Positions 1 to 15,388 of a DNA stretch of 64,000 nucleotides are shown piece by piece (positions within the stretch are counted from its first letter, which is position 1; every line of letters starts with the position of its first letter). The DNA is from Aselliscus stoliczkanus (Eukaryota > Chordata > Mammalia > Chiroptera > Hipposideridae): contig CM066736.1 of assembly GCA_033961575.1 (NCBI GenBank), positions 4,497,501-4,561,500 on the forward strand, given 5' to 3'. A model generated the notes under the pieces. It was not told where the DNA came from and searched no databases. It saw nothing but the letters and a program-made list of their open reading frames with translations. The position numbers and the translations under genes are program-made.

Positions 1-116
1 ATCCCACTCTTAAGCTAAGGATTTGATCCTTCAAGTAGCTGCTATGCCTACATTAATTTATTCTGCTCAATTTATATCACTCTTTCAAGTTTCTGATTCA
101 ATTCTACAGTCTAAAC

Positions 117-224
117 TTTTTTTTTTTTTGAGGGCAGTGTCACTGGCCCTCATATGTGGGACCCGAACCGGGGCCGCTGGCTTCCCAACCCAGCGCTTAA
201 CCACCGCGCCACTCGGCCGGCCCC
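117..224 (-). repeat. tRNA-derived SINE, Ser-type head (type S)
   Basis: Oligo-T followed by the reverse complement of the type S element: AGGGCAGTGTCACTGGCCCT, then a tRNA-like body with a B box (GGTTCGGGTCCC on the minus strand) and the 5' end GGCCGGCCGAGTGG. The flanking target duplication is close to AGYCTAAACTTTTTT. Type S recurs more than 20 times in this window. Confidence 0.93.
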
Positions 225-845
225 AGCCTAAACTTTTTTAAATTACTAGGTAGTTTTCTGATTTTTCTGCAAATGGCCAATATCAGAAACTGCAATTAGC
301 AATATAGTAACATAGTAATCAGCTGAATAAGTGTCATATGTATACCATGTGTAAAAAGATTAACTAGAACTGTAGATACTGGGTTGATGATCACTCCAAA
401 AGAAATGAAAAGCAATTAGCATGTTTCCAAAAGGATAGCCTCCCAGAATAGGAATAGGCACATGCCCAAGAACGTTAACTAGAACTCTAAAAACCACCAA
501 CAATGAAATTTTAGTGCTAATCCCATGGCATGAAGTTTACTTCTGTTGAAAACTTAACCAATTTCTGGCATAACTGTGAATGACGGCATTTTAAGATTGT
601 GTCTGAAAGGGGAATGGCTGAGTAAATACTTCAAATTAAGCAACCATGTAAAAAGAAGTATTTCTCTCCCTTCACTTATAGAAAAATGCATCTTTAAGCT
701 TAAATTAAACACAATGAAGCATAACAACATAGGAAAGTAGCCACCTTGGAAGTGTGTGTATATAAGATACTGTCCTCATGCCATTCACACATTAGCCTGA
801 TCTAGAAGCAACACAGTATAATACTGTTTAAAAAAAAAAAGTCTT

Positions 846-1033
846 GGGGTGGCCGGTTAGTTCAGTTGGTTAGAGCACAGTGCTCATAACACCAAGGTGG
901 CCGGTTTGATCCCCACATGGGCCACTGAGCTGCGCCCTCCACAACCAGACTGAAACAACTACTTGACTTGGAGCTGATGGGTCCTGGAAAAACACACTGT
1001 ACCTCAATAAAAAGGAAAAAAAAACAAAAAACT
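846..1033 (+). repeat. tRNA-Ile-like SINE (type I)
   Basis: Starts GGGGTGGCCGGTTAGTTCAG and keeps a tRNA-Ile-like A box (TTAGYTCAGTTGGTTAGAGC) and B box. The body reads TGAGCTGCGCCCTCCACAAC and it ends with CAATAAAA and an A-rich tail. Confidence 0.9.
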
Positions 1034-1034
1034 A

Positions 1035-1382
1035 GGGGCTGGCCGAGTGGCTCAGTTGGTTAAAAGCATGAGCTCTGAGCAAGAGTTGCCAGTTCAATTC
1101 CCACATGGGCCAATGGGTGGCAGGATGGTTCAGCCACTGAGAGCACATGCTCCTGACAACAAGGTTGCCAGTTCAACTCCACATGGGATGGTGGGCTATG
1201 CCCAACCACAACGAAGACTGAACACAGCACCTTGAGCTGAGCAGCCATGAGCTGCCAATGGGCAGCGGGATGGTGACTGGACTTGGAGCTGAGCTAGCTG
1301 CGCCCTCCACAACTAAGATTAAAGGACAACAACTTGGCTGTTCCCCTTCCCAAATTCCTCAATAAAATATTTTTTTAAAACA
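1035..1382 (+). repeat. Long type I SINE with repeated tRNA-like modules
   Basis: Begins GGGGCTGGCCGAGTGGCTCA. Two tRNA-like halves follow one another (each with CAGTTC or CAGTTCAA plus CACATGGG), then CTGCGCCCTCCACAACTAAG and a tail CTCAATAAAATA. It sits right behind the SINE at 846-1033. The copy at 38470-38833 has the same structure in reverse. Confidence 0.9.
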
Positions 1383-2498
1383 AACTCTTTTTCATCTCTG
1401 AGTTGTGTTGGAGGAAGATGTACAAAAAGTAGCATTGGAGGAAACATTTCATTTGCAAAATTAACTAAATCTTAAAACTCAGCTTGTTTGTGAGAGTCCC
1501 TCGGTCAAATTCACGGTGAAAGAACAAGCCTGGCCGCTCCCACAGACCGGAAGACCGGTGCTTTCTCTCGCTGCTGTTTCCAAGGACCTCCTAGGGCTGT
1601 AAAGCCATCTGGTCTGAACTAGGGCAAGCTGCAAAGCAGTGAAGGCTCTCAGCCCTCAGATTTTGTTCGGTGCTCTTCTCATCCAATAATGGACTGGTCC
1701 CCACCTGGGAGCAAGGTACCCTATCAGGTACGGGAGGAGACGGTGGAGATCCCAGAGGGTGAAGACATTTCAGAGTGACAGCAAGGAGGAGAAGGGAGTG
1801 TGGTGGAAGAGGCGTGAGTGTGTGTATACAAGCCTTGGTCCACCTCATGCCCCACTGCACCCCAAAAAAGCGAGAATGGAGGCACTCCTCCAATCTGCCA
1901 TATTTACTGCTCATTCTCCCAAGGAGAGGGGAAGTCCATGTTCTAGGACCTGGGGGCTCCTTTCCCCCAGTAGCAAGAACTACATCTTCAAGAAATATTC
2001 CTGCGCGTGTCTCTCGGAGTCATGCTTCTTTCCCTCCCCTGCCCCACCCTCAGCACGAAGATTCATGACAAAAGTCACTTTGTATTTATAGACAAGAGTT
2101 TGCTCCCAGTAAGATCTATCCCTAAGAACTACTTGGAAGACGGAAGACATTGAACTGTAAGTGTGGACCTGGATCTAAAATATGGTGGGATCTGGTCTGT
2201 GTGTCAACCTGATACCTCTTAACTTTATACGCAAAAGCATAATACTTAAGCCTATATTATGGGCTAAACAGGCTTTTGCAACCTAACATGGGATTCCAAT
2301 CATCACTGTTTCCATAGACAAATACATCCTCATGGAGCCCAAACTGGTCTCTACTTGGTGACTGGCTATGTCCATGTTTCCATGCTTTCTATTTTAACTA
2401 GGCTAAATTTTCTGTTTTAGGGGGAAAAGCGAAATCTCACCATATATTACTAATCATACTGGCACACAAGTTTTAGGTATGTGTTAAAAACTAATGCA

Positions 2499-2588
2499 GG
2501 CGGGCGAAGTGGCACGGTGGTTAAGAGTTGGCTTGGGACGCTAGCAGCCCGGGTTCGGGTCTCACATATGAGGGCCAGTGACACTGCC

Positions 2589-2619
<31 letters not shown>

Positions 2620-2634
2620 CACACACAAAAAAAT
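2499..2634 (+). repeat. Type S SINE with long poly(A)
   Basis: Head at GGGCGAAGTGGCACGGTGGTT, followed by GGGCCAGTGACACTGCCCT and a run of about 30 A ending in an ACACAC/AAATAA tail. The target duplication is AAAAACYAATGCA (2486-2498 and 2635-2647, one mismatch). Confidence 0.92.
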
Positions 2635-2876
2635 AAAAACCAATGCAATACATTTTACAATGTTTTTCCTTCCTGCTTTAAGAAAACTATTAGCTTATTC
2701 CTTAGCTGATCATACTTTTTAAAAACCCTTAAAACCTTGTGCTGAATCTTAACAGCACTTATTGGTTTAGAATGAGAGTCCCAATAATAAACTAGTGTAA
2801 CAGAGCTCTACAAATATGTAGAGTCAAAAATATCTTTGCACAGGTGTTTTTTGAAGCCGATGATTTAGTATGATTA

Positions 2877-7529
<4,653 letters not shown>

Positions 7530-7584
7530 TCAGCTCCGCCCGTTCCGGCGGCGCCACCCGCGGGGGCTGATGCGTGCGCCGGGG

Positions 7585-7589
7585 ATTGG
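7585..7589 (-). promoter_or_regulatory. TMED2: CCAAT box upstream of TMED2
   Basis: CCAAT on the minus strand about 130 bp upstream of the start codon in a CpG island, a usual position for an NF-Y site. It is a short motif and could occur by chance. Confidence 0.45.
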
Positions 7590-7605
7590 CGGGCGCGGGC
7601 CGCTG

Positions 7606-7613
7606 CCACGTCA
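7606..7613 (-). promoter_or_regulatory. TMED2: UPRE-like motif TGACGTGG upstream of TMED2
   Basis: The minus strand reads TGACGTGG, the known consensus of the unfolded protein response element bound by XBP1 and ATF6, about 152 bp upstream of the start codon. An inverted CCAAT box lies at 7585-7589. The 16-base spacing and orientation do not make a classical ERSE (CCAAT-N9-CCACG). Use in vivo is inferred. Confidence 0.5.
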
Positions 7614-8059
7614 CGGGCGCACGGCGGCCGCCGAGGGACAGGAGGCTCCGCGCGGCCGGCGCGCGGACGGTGGCGCGGAAGGACCATAAAACGTGGCCCC
7701 ACCGCCGTCGCGTTGCGCGCGCAGCCTCCACTGCACGAGAAGAAGGCGGACTCCAGGAACCTGCCCTGACGGGCTGCAATACGCGCTTAGGATTGTTCAG
7801 AAACAGGGCGAAAGATTTGCAGGCAGCGACACGGCGGGAAGGACTTGCAGATGGGGGCCGGAGCCACGGGCTCTGCGATTTCGTCCTGGTCTCTCCGCAA
7901 AAACCCACGGGGGGCGTGGGGATGGAGGCAGGTGCAGGCAGACTGCAGGGGGACGCCAGGGAACCTCCTGAGATGTTGGAAGTGCTTCACCCCCACCTTC
8001 ACCTCAATGCCGGGCACATGAGTGTGTACATATATTTTTGTAATCAAGAAGATGTATAC

Positions 8060-8214
8060 ACGGGCCGGCCGAGGGGCGCGGTGGTTAAGCCCTGGCTTGG
8101 GAAGCCAGCGGCCCCGGTTCGGATCCCACATACGAGGGCCAATGACACTGCCCTCAAAAAAAAAAAAGAAAAAGAAAAAAATAATAATAAAGGTGATAAT
8201 CTAAATTTTAAAAA
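8060..8214 (+). repeat. Type S SINE
   Basis: Near-consensus head and body, then an A-rich tail containing AATAATAATAA. Flanked by AAGATGTATAC at 8049-8059 and 8215-8225. Confidence 0.92.
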
Positions 8215-8659
8215 AAGATGTATACTTAAGACTAATGCACCTTATTTTACTGTTAAAAACATTGTTTTGGCCTTGTCCAAATCCTCTAAAGTCAGAATTG
8301 TCTCCGTTCCCCGCAAATCTTGCTGCCACACCATCCTCCGTAGCTCTTGCCAGCTGCTGGGCTGCTGGGACAGGTTTTCCCCTGCCGTTTGCCTCCTGAC
8401 ATACTCCTACTCAGCCCTCCCAAGTCAGCTCAAATGTCGCTTTGTCTCTCCTAAACATTCCTTCTGCCTAATACTGGCCCTTGCTCCGTGCTTACAGCGC
8501 AGACGTGTGCCCACCGACGTATGGTCATTCACAGTCTGCGTCACTTGTGAGGCACCATTTGTAGGCACGCTCTGCTCGCTCTCGGGCCGGACCAGGACCA
8601 GGGAAGACCTCACTCATGACTTGTAACTGAGTTCCGTGAACTGCCAGAGGCCGAGGACG

Positions 8660-8825
8660 CCTGGTTGTTACTCTAGCTTTGCACGGTGTTGTGTGACCTT
8701 AATTATGTTACATCACCTCTTTCCTTATCTGTACAAAGGCAGTTGAACACCCTATGCTTTCCTTATCTGGTCAGGTCCTGAGGATCAGATGACACATGCA
8801 TGTGAAGGTGCTGTGCACGTTTGAG
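8660..8825 (+). repeat. MIR-like ancient SINE fragment
   Basis: Contains the MIR core pattern: TGTGTGACCTTAATTATGTT, CACCTCTTTCCTTATCTGTA and a degenerate 3' part. Edges are approximate. Confidence 0.6.
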
Positions 8826-9130
8826 GGATCCGTTCTTAAAGGCATCAGGCAATAGGGGGCAGTCGTGGCCCGATATCCAGTTTCCTACTTCAGGTGTCAG
8901 GAAACAGGTGCAGCTCCAGGGATGGAAGCTTCCTGGCGATGACAATGTTCTTGAACCCACAAGTTTTAGTAATGGTCCCCTGATTCCCCACCTTCCAGAC
9001 TGTGGCAATGGCCCTGCTTCTCCTGACAGCTCAGTTCTATAGAATTATTCTCGGAGCCATCATTGGAAGGAGGGTCAGCCTAGGTCCTGCTCTACCAGCC
9101 TCACCAGCCTCACCAACCTCACCAGCCTAT

Positions 9131-9134
<4 letters not shown>

Positions 9135-9173
<39 letters not shown>

Positions 9174-9266
9174 GAGGGCAGTGTCACTGGCCCTCACATG
9201 TGGGACCCGAACCAGGGCCGCTGGTGTCCCAAGCCAGCTCTTAACCACCGTGCCACTGGGCCGGCC
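9135..9266 (-). repeat. Type S SINE with (TTTA)n tail
   Basis: Reverse-oriented copy whose tail is a TTTA repeat running to about 9173. The target duplication is CACCARCCTATTTAT at 9120-9134 and 9267-9281 (one mismatch). Confidence 0.92.
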
Positions 9267-10204
9267 CACCAACCTATTTATATGCCTCTGTTTCCCTGTA
9301 TTAAGTCTCTGCTTAAAATTCCTACAGAGGTATCCTATTAAACTGATGGACGGGACTTTTTGACTTAACAAGCAACCCAGCTCTATAGAAAATTGCCAAG
9401 AACAATTCTGTTTTTATCTAGAAATTAAATGTTCACTTTTATTTTTGAACTAATTAAATAATACTCTAACTCCACATATGAGAGATTTAATTGTGGACAA
9501 TGAACTGTACATTGTGATGCTTTTAGTTTATAAATCTGGGGACCCAAATTCAAATGCCTCCCAGCAATCAGGCAGTTTATGTGAATGAGAGATGGCACCA
9601 GCTTAAGGCAATAGGGAGTAGGGAGGACTGTGGCAAACTGTACCAGATGCTGTATCTAAATACATTCGATTCCAATTTGTGGAAACACAGTGGTGGCCAA
9701 CCCAAAGATGCAGCAAGAAGTCATCTGTAAATTTATTTTTTATGTTATAAAAGTAATTGCACTATCTAATAATTGGAAAAGAGACAGAGCAATTCTAATC
9801 ACAGTACTGTAAAATAATCAGTATCACCACTCTGTACAGTTCTTTCTTTGTACAGGTTTTTCTTCTAGCATCCTTGTCATACTACTCATCACGTGTCTTT
9901 TCAACATGATAGCAGGATAAAGACAAATTAATTCAAAGAGGCCGGGCTCTCAAGACTTGCCAGGTTACCCATAGTAAGTGTGCACTTACTTACTTAGTAA
10001 GTTGGCACATAGTGGGTACTCAAAAAATATATGATGGGAGTTCTGGTCAAGACAGCAAAGTAGGTTTTTTGATGAGCAGAAGTTTTTAATTTCTATTAAA
10101 TTGCTTGTATCATTAAAATAAATTTTATGATTAAAAATATATTTGATGAATGATGAACAGCGATTAGTGGTCAGTGAGGTGCAACAAAAAATGGGCCCTC
10201 CCTT

Positions 10205-10735
10205 CCTTACTGAGATATAATTCACATACCATAAAATTCACCCTTTTAAACTCTTCAGTGGTTTTTAGCATATTCACAAAGTTGTTCATCCATCACCACT
10301 ATCTAATTCCAAAACATTTCATCACCCCAAAAAGATACACTGCAGACACATTAGCATTCATTCCCCATTCCCCTCTGCCCCAAGCAACCATTAATCTACT
10401 TTCTGTCTCTGTGGATTTACACTGGAATCCTACAATATGTGACCTTACGTGTGTGACCAGCTTCTCTCATTTAGCATAATGTTTTCAGGGTTCATCCACC
10501 TTGTAGCATGTATCAGTATTTCATTCCTTTTGATGGCTGAATAATATTCCATTGTGTGTATGGATAGGCCACATTTTGTGTATCCATTCACACCTTCGAT
10601 GAACATTTGGTTTGTTTCCACTTTTTGGCTATTATGGAGAATGTTGCTATGATCATACATGCACGCATTTTTGTATGGACATGTTTTCATTTCTCTTGGG
10701 TATATACCAAGAGTGGACAAAATAATTTATTTCTG
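10205..10735 (+). repeat. L1 3'-end fragment
   Basis: Matches the frequent mammalian L1 3' sequence I know: GAGATATAATTCACATACCA, CATCCATCACCACTATCTAA, TTTTGATGGCTGAATAATAT and CATTTCTCTTGGGTATATAC. Old, with many changes. No reverse-transcriptase coding is left. Confidence 0.75.
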
Positions 10736-10944
10736 CTTGGAATTAGAAACTTGTAGTTGCAGGGACGAGGCAACCAGATTAGAAATTGATGAGGTGTTTG
10801 TACCAGTTGCATCAATCCATTCTCAATTGCTGGGAAGTTTTAAAGAGAAAAACAAAAGGCTGTTTCCACACAAAGGCTAGATCAGCTTTCTGTTGTCTGG
10901 GTATTAATGCTCCCCTTCCCTTCTGGTCCCATGGAAGTCTTTTT

Positions 10945-11389
10945 TTTTTTTTTTAAAGATTTTATTGGGGAATTGGGGGAGGGGACCAGTGTTGGGGAAT
11001 AGGGGAAGGGGAACAGACAAGTTGCTGTCCTTTTGTTCTTCAGTCTAGTTGTGCAGGACGTTGCTTCACTGGCCCATGTTTGTATCATCATTGCGCTCTT
11101 CTCGGGTGAGGCAGATCGGTCGATGGCCTCTGGACGGCTGCTCATAGTGGCTCTTGGCAGCTCACACCGGCTGCTGGCCACTCACTGTATCCTATGGCAG
11201 CCCACTGCAGCAGGGGCTGCAGCTATGCTGTCCCCGGGGACTCACAGCAGCCCAGCTCCAGGGGGAGCTGTTGTTCACCATCTTAGCTGTACAGGGCAGT
11301 GTCACTGGTCTTCATATGTGGGATCCGAACCGGTGTCGCTGGCATCCAACAAGCCAGCTCTTAACCAACACGCCTCTCGGCCAGCCCTA
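10945..11389 (-). repeat. Composite SINE (type S head plus long body)
   Basis: On the minus strand, a type S head is followed by about 300 bp not found in short type S copies (GAACAACAGCTCCCCCTGGA, AGCCCCTGCTGCAGTGGGCT, CAACTAGACTGAAGAACAAA) and ends CCCCAATAAAATCTTT plus poly(A). The target duplication GAAGTCTTTTT lies at 10934-10944 and 11390-11400. Same family as 15933-16359 and 62723-63289. Confidence 0.88.
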
Positions 11390-11504
11390 GAAGTCTTTTT
11401 TAAAATTAGGGAAGATTAAAGAAGACTAAGGGATTTTCTTTCGCCTTTACCCCCCCACACAAGATTTTTTTGTTTTGGGTTTTTTCCTCTTTAATTTAAT
11501 TTTT

Positions 11505-11757
11505 TTTTTTTTTTAGCTGAGCCATCTTGCCATCTGTTGGCAGCTTAGCTTAGAGGCAGCTCAGTTTGGGCTTTGCTCAGAGCTCAGCTTGCATTCTTTT
11601 TTTTTTTTTTTTTTTTTTTATTTAGAGGACAGTGTCACTGACCCTCATATGTGAGACCCCAAAAGCCAGCACTTAACCACCATGCCATTCGGCCGGCCCT
11701 CAGCTTGCACTCTTGAGTGAGCTCTTAACGAACTGAGCCACTCGGCCAGCCCTGATT
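11505..11757 (-). repeat. Short type I-related SINE split by a nested SINE
   Basis: Reverse copy with GCTGAGCCATCTTGCCATCT at its 3' end and AACGAACTGAGCCACTCGGC at its 5' end. It is interrupted at 11599-11700 by a type S SINE. Confidence 0.85.
11599..11700 (-). repeat. Type S SINE nested in another SINE
   Basis: Reverse type S copy. The target duplication CAGCTTGCAYTCTT lies at 11585-11598 and 11701-11714, inside the older element. It is internally shortened (the AACCGGGGCCGCTGG part is missing). Confidence 0.88.
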
Positions 11758-12134
11758 TTTTAAATATTAGTTTCGGGTGATTTTTTTCAGATTTAAAGTG
11801 TCGCTTTATTGAGAACATTAATATATAAAAATAATCAGAATTCAAGACAGATTTAATCCCAGTTCACCACCTTATCCATCAGCCATTCTAGCTCTCTTTG
11901 CATGTGATCTCAGAATCATCCCAGCTCTGTCTGCTGGCCTCTGCATCACAGGCTCCCTTGCACTTTGCTTCCTGGTAGGTTCAGCCAATTGCAGGGACTG
12001 ACAGGCAGGAGATTGGAAGGTGGAGGAAGGGAGAAGCGAGGGCCTGTGTCTCCCCCGCTGCTTTGGGAAACACCTCTGCTAGGGGCTGAATCTTGCAGAA
12101 TCTTCAGGACTTCAGCTCCTCTGAGGTTCCCCTG

Positions 12135-12357
12135 GGTACCAAGAAGCTGGTAGTGCTTGCCCACACTATAGAAATGTGGCCATCTATTATAAAAACTTTC
12201 TCTTTTTAATATTCAATTTCATGATCGGGAATATCCTTTTTTTTTTCCCACACAATTACCCAAATCCCCCTTTAAATATTATTCCTCCCTTTTCACTAAT
12301 ATCCTCACTGGTGGATCCTACCACCAAGAATGGCCCCCTTCTGTTCTCCTGTAGCTT
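12135..12357 (+). repeat. Left arm of long inverted repeat
   Basis: 223 bp from GGTACCAAGAAGCTGG to TCTCCTGTAGCTT. It is the reverse complement of 13284-13505 with about 7 differences, mostly in a T-run near 12236-12250. Confidence 0.95.
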
Positions 12358-12598
12358 CCTCTCTGATCCTCCAGTCCTGAGTGATTTAGGGTCTTCCTGC
12401 CGCTGTTAATGTGTGGGTTGTCTCATCATCCCTGGTTTGTCTCCTCAGCTCTATCATCACCTGTTGCGATGGTTTCAGAATATCCTTTGGTTCCACAAAT
12501 CCTTTGACCCTCCCTCCTCCCTTCCAAAGGTGGAGCCCAGTTTCTGTCCCCTGCACCGTGAGGAAGACCCAGTGACTCACTTCTGTCTCCAACAATGT

Positions 12599-12664
12599 GG
12601 CAGATGTGATGGATTGTGACTTCTGAAGTTAGGCAGATGTGATGGATTGTGACTTCTGAAGAAG
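12599..12664 (+). repeat. 33-bp tandem duplication
   Basis: Two adjacent near-identical 33-bp units, each GGCAGATGTGATGGATTGTG followed by ACTTCTGAAG, at 12599-12631 and 12632-12664. They sit at the start of an old LTR-like repeat in the spacer of the inverted repeat. Confidence 0.9.
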
Positions 12665-13015
12665 GTATTGTTGCTTCTACCTTGTCTTAAATCACTTCCT
12701 CAGGGGGGAGGCCAGCTGTCATGTGGTGAGGACACTCAAGCAGCCCTGGAAAAGGCCCACATGGAGAGAGACTGCAGCCTCCCACCGACAGCCGGTGACA
12801 GCCATCTTGGAAGTGGGTCCTGCAGCCCCAGGGAAGCCTTCAGAAGGCCGCAGCTCTTGACTGCAAGCTCAAGAGAGATCTTGTATCAGAACTGCTCAGC
12901 CAAGCTGCCCTGAATTCCAGACCTGCGGAAACTATGAAACATAATGATTATTCTTGTTTTAAGCCACTAAGTTTTGGGGTTACTTTTTACACAGCAATAG
13001 ATAACTAAAACACCC
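12600..13015 (+). repeat. Ancient LTR-like repeat (MaLR-type)
   Basis: Recognised by AGGACACTCAAGCAGCCCTG, CATCTTGGAAGTGGGTCCTG and the end TTAAGCCACTAAGTTTTGGG ... AGCAATAGATAACTAAAACA. From memory this resembles solo-LTR remnants of old mammalian retroelements. Family not checked. No coding. Confidence 0.55.
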
Positions 13016-13283
13016 ATGTAACTAATTTCCTACATGGAAACCTTTCTGTTAGAACAACCTAGAATGGGTTCTATTTTCTGACTGATACAAACTCTTGTCC
13101 TGAGTAGTAAATCAAATGCAAAATTAGCACCTGTAAAAAGTGAAAAATGTAAACGTGAGGGTGTTATTGAGAATGAGATTGGGTCACATGACCCCAGACC
13201 CCTATGATGGGTTCTGGTACACAGGGAATAATAATACCTGGAAGTAATTAATTACAGGCTAAAGAGGGTAATCCACGTAGAAA

Positions 13284-13505
13284 AAGCTACAGGAGAACAG
13301 AAGGGGGCCATTCTTGATGGTAGGATCCACCAGTGAGGATATTAGTGAAAAGGGAGGAATAATATTTAAAGGGGGATTTGGGTAATTGTGTGAAAAAGAA
13401 AAAGGATATTCCAGATCATGAAACTGAGTATTAAAAAGAGAAAGTTTTTATAATAGATGGCCACATTTCTATAGTGTGGGCAAGCACTACCAGCTTCTTG
13501 GTACC
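13284..13505 (-). repeat. Right arm of long inverted repeat
   Basis: 222 bp, starting AAGCTACAGGAGAACAG and ending CCAGCTTCTTGGTACC. It pairs with 12135-12357 across a 926-bp spacer. Both arms stop at the palindrome GGTACC on the outside. Confidence 0.95.
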
Positions 13506-14384
13506 AGACTAAATACTGATTTTTTTTTTTTTGTCTGCTCAATATCTGTTCTCTGCTCTATAAGAGCACTCTGCTTGTCCATTGAGGATTCCCCTTCCTT
13601 CCCATGCTACTCAGGTGGACTGCCCCCACCCACTGGCTCTAAGCCTGACCAATCAGCAACTTCTATCTCCCTAAATACAGTGATTGGTCCCGGGATGGGC
13701 ATGTGTCCCAAGCTGAGCCAATGATATGCAATGAAAATTCATTGCATTTTCTGAGGTTATTAAACCAGTAGGATGTAACCCTAGAGGTCCTGGGGGGACA
13801 CCTTTGCCACACTGTGTAGAGAACCTGCATGAAAATGATGTTAACGTTGTACAAATCTGCAGCCAAGGGTTGAGGGACAACAGAAGTCACATGACATTGC
13901 CAAAACCCTGGATCCAGCTGTGCCTGAAGTCCACATCCTGGATTTCTCATTCACATAACTTTTTTGTTTAGGCCAGTTTGAGTTGAAGAGTTTTGACAAA
14001 CACGAAATCCAAAGCGAGGTGTTACAACTACAGAGACTTCCCCGTGTCTGTTTGGAGATGCTCATGATAAGCAGGCTCAATGCTATATATGCTTTAAAAT
14101 AATTTAGCTCAATTCATTGGTGGCAATGACGTTTTGACAGCGCGCAAGGAGAGCCTATGTTTTCAAAGACCAGGTTATGGGCTACAAAAGTACTAATCAC
14201 TCTGTTAACCCTGTCACTCATTTAGGTGATCATACTCAATTCTTTTCGGGGAGGGACGTTAGTTCCTCAGCTGTAAAATGGATACTATCTCCTCAGGAAG
14301 GTTGCTTGCCTGCCCCCACTCTGCAGACTGAGTCAGCTGCTCTGATTCTGGATTTCCATCATAGTCTTTATCTTATTTTATTTT

Positions 14385-14515
14385 TTTCGTATTCAGATAT
14401 CATCTATATACCATTCAATTCACCCATTTAAAGTGTACAATTCAATGGTTTTAGTTATATTCACAGAGTTGTACAACCATCACCATAATCCATTTTCTTT
14501 TTCATTCTTAAGGAT
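14385..14515 (+). repeat. L1 3'-end fragment
   Basis: Contains CATTCAATTCACCCATTTAA, AGTTGTACAACCATCACCAT and neighbouring L1 3'-end text. Short and old. Confidence 0.6.
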
Positions 14516-15244
14516 CATTGGTTCATGCAGCTACAAAGACTTGAGGTAGCAAAAAATAAGGCACAGCTTGATCCAGTTGCTCAATGACATCCCGAGATGC
14601 GGTCTGATCTCCCATACCCTAGCCCTGCTTGCCTTCTTACTTGGGCTGGCTCTCCCAAAACAAACGAGGCTTCCAGCCAATTTTTCTCAGCAACTCACTA
14701 GGAAAAAACTACCAACCAAAATGATAACTTGCCTTTTTCTAGAAGCCAGAAAAGTGTCATGGACTCTCATTGGACTGTCCAAGGTCAGTGCCCATCCCTG
14801 AGCCAACCACCAGGCCCAAAGGTTGGGCGGTGCTAATTGGTCAGCCTGGGTTTCCTCCCCTGGAACGAGGAAGCAGGGGAGGGGTGGTGGTTCCCCTGAG
14901 GAAAATCAGAAAAATGGGATGGCTCCTAACAGGCAACACAACAGATGTACCTCTGTACTCACTGGGCTGCATGCACTCCTTCAGGGCAGGGACTTGTGAC
15001 CTACTTTATCTTTGCGCTCCCAGAGCCCCGCCTGGCACACAGAAGGTATTCGATGGCTATAAGCTTCCTTTTCCCTTTTCCATCTCAGTCTGTCTTCTGG
15101 AGACTGGTTCATTTCCCCAAAACAAGGAGTTCTGTGAGGAGGTAAAGGTTCCTACGAAGTGATCTGAGCTTCCAGAAGGAAAGTACTGCTTTTACCACAG
15201 ACCAAACAACAGGAGAGGTGGGAACCATCTAAAGTCCCACGTGG

Positions 15245-15374
15245 GGGCCGGCCGAGTGGCGCGGTGGTTAAGCGCTGGTTTGGGAAGCCAGCGGCCCCGG
15301 TTCGGGTCCCACATATGAGGGCCAGTGACGCTGCCCTCAAAAAAAATAAAAAATAAAAATTAAAAAAATAAATA
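15245..15374 (+). repeat. Type S SINE
   Basis: Near-consensus copy with an A-rich tail of AAATAAAAATTA units. Perfect 14-bp target duplication AAAGTCCCACGTGG at 15231-15244 and 15375-15388. It is inserted at the edge of an L1 fragment that continues to about 15790. Confidence 0.95.
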
Positions 15375-15388
15375 AAAGTCCCACGTGG

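Noticed and set aside
846..1033. tRNA-Ile-like sequences (also at 3301 and 21789) as tRNA genes
   Set aside because: They are followed by SINE bodies and A-tails. The acceptor stem does not close and the sequences recur as dispersed repeats.
7585..7613. Classical ERSE (CCAAT-N9-CCACG) in the TMED2 promoter
   Set aside because: The CCAAT and CCACG parts are 16 bases apart and wrongly ordered. Only the single UPRE-like motif is kept.
7574..8626. 350-codon plus-strand open frame diverging from TMED2
   Set aside because: It is a product of CpG-island composition and then runs straight through a type S SINE. No domain is seen and the Met has no supporting context.
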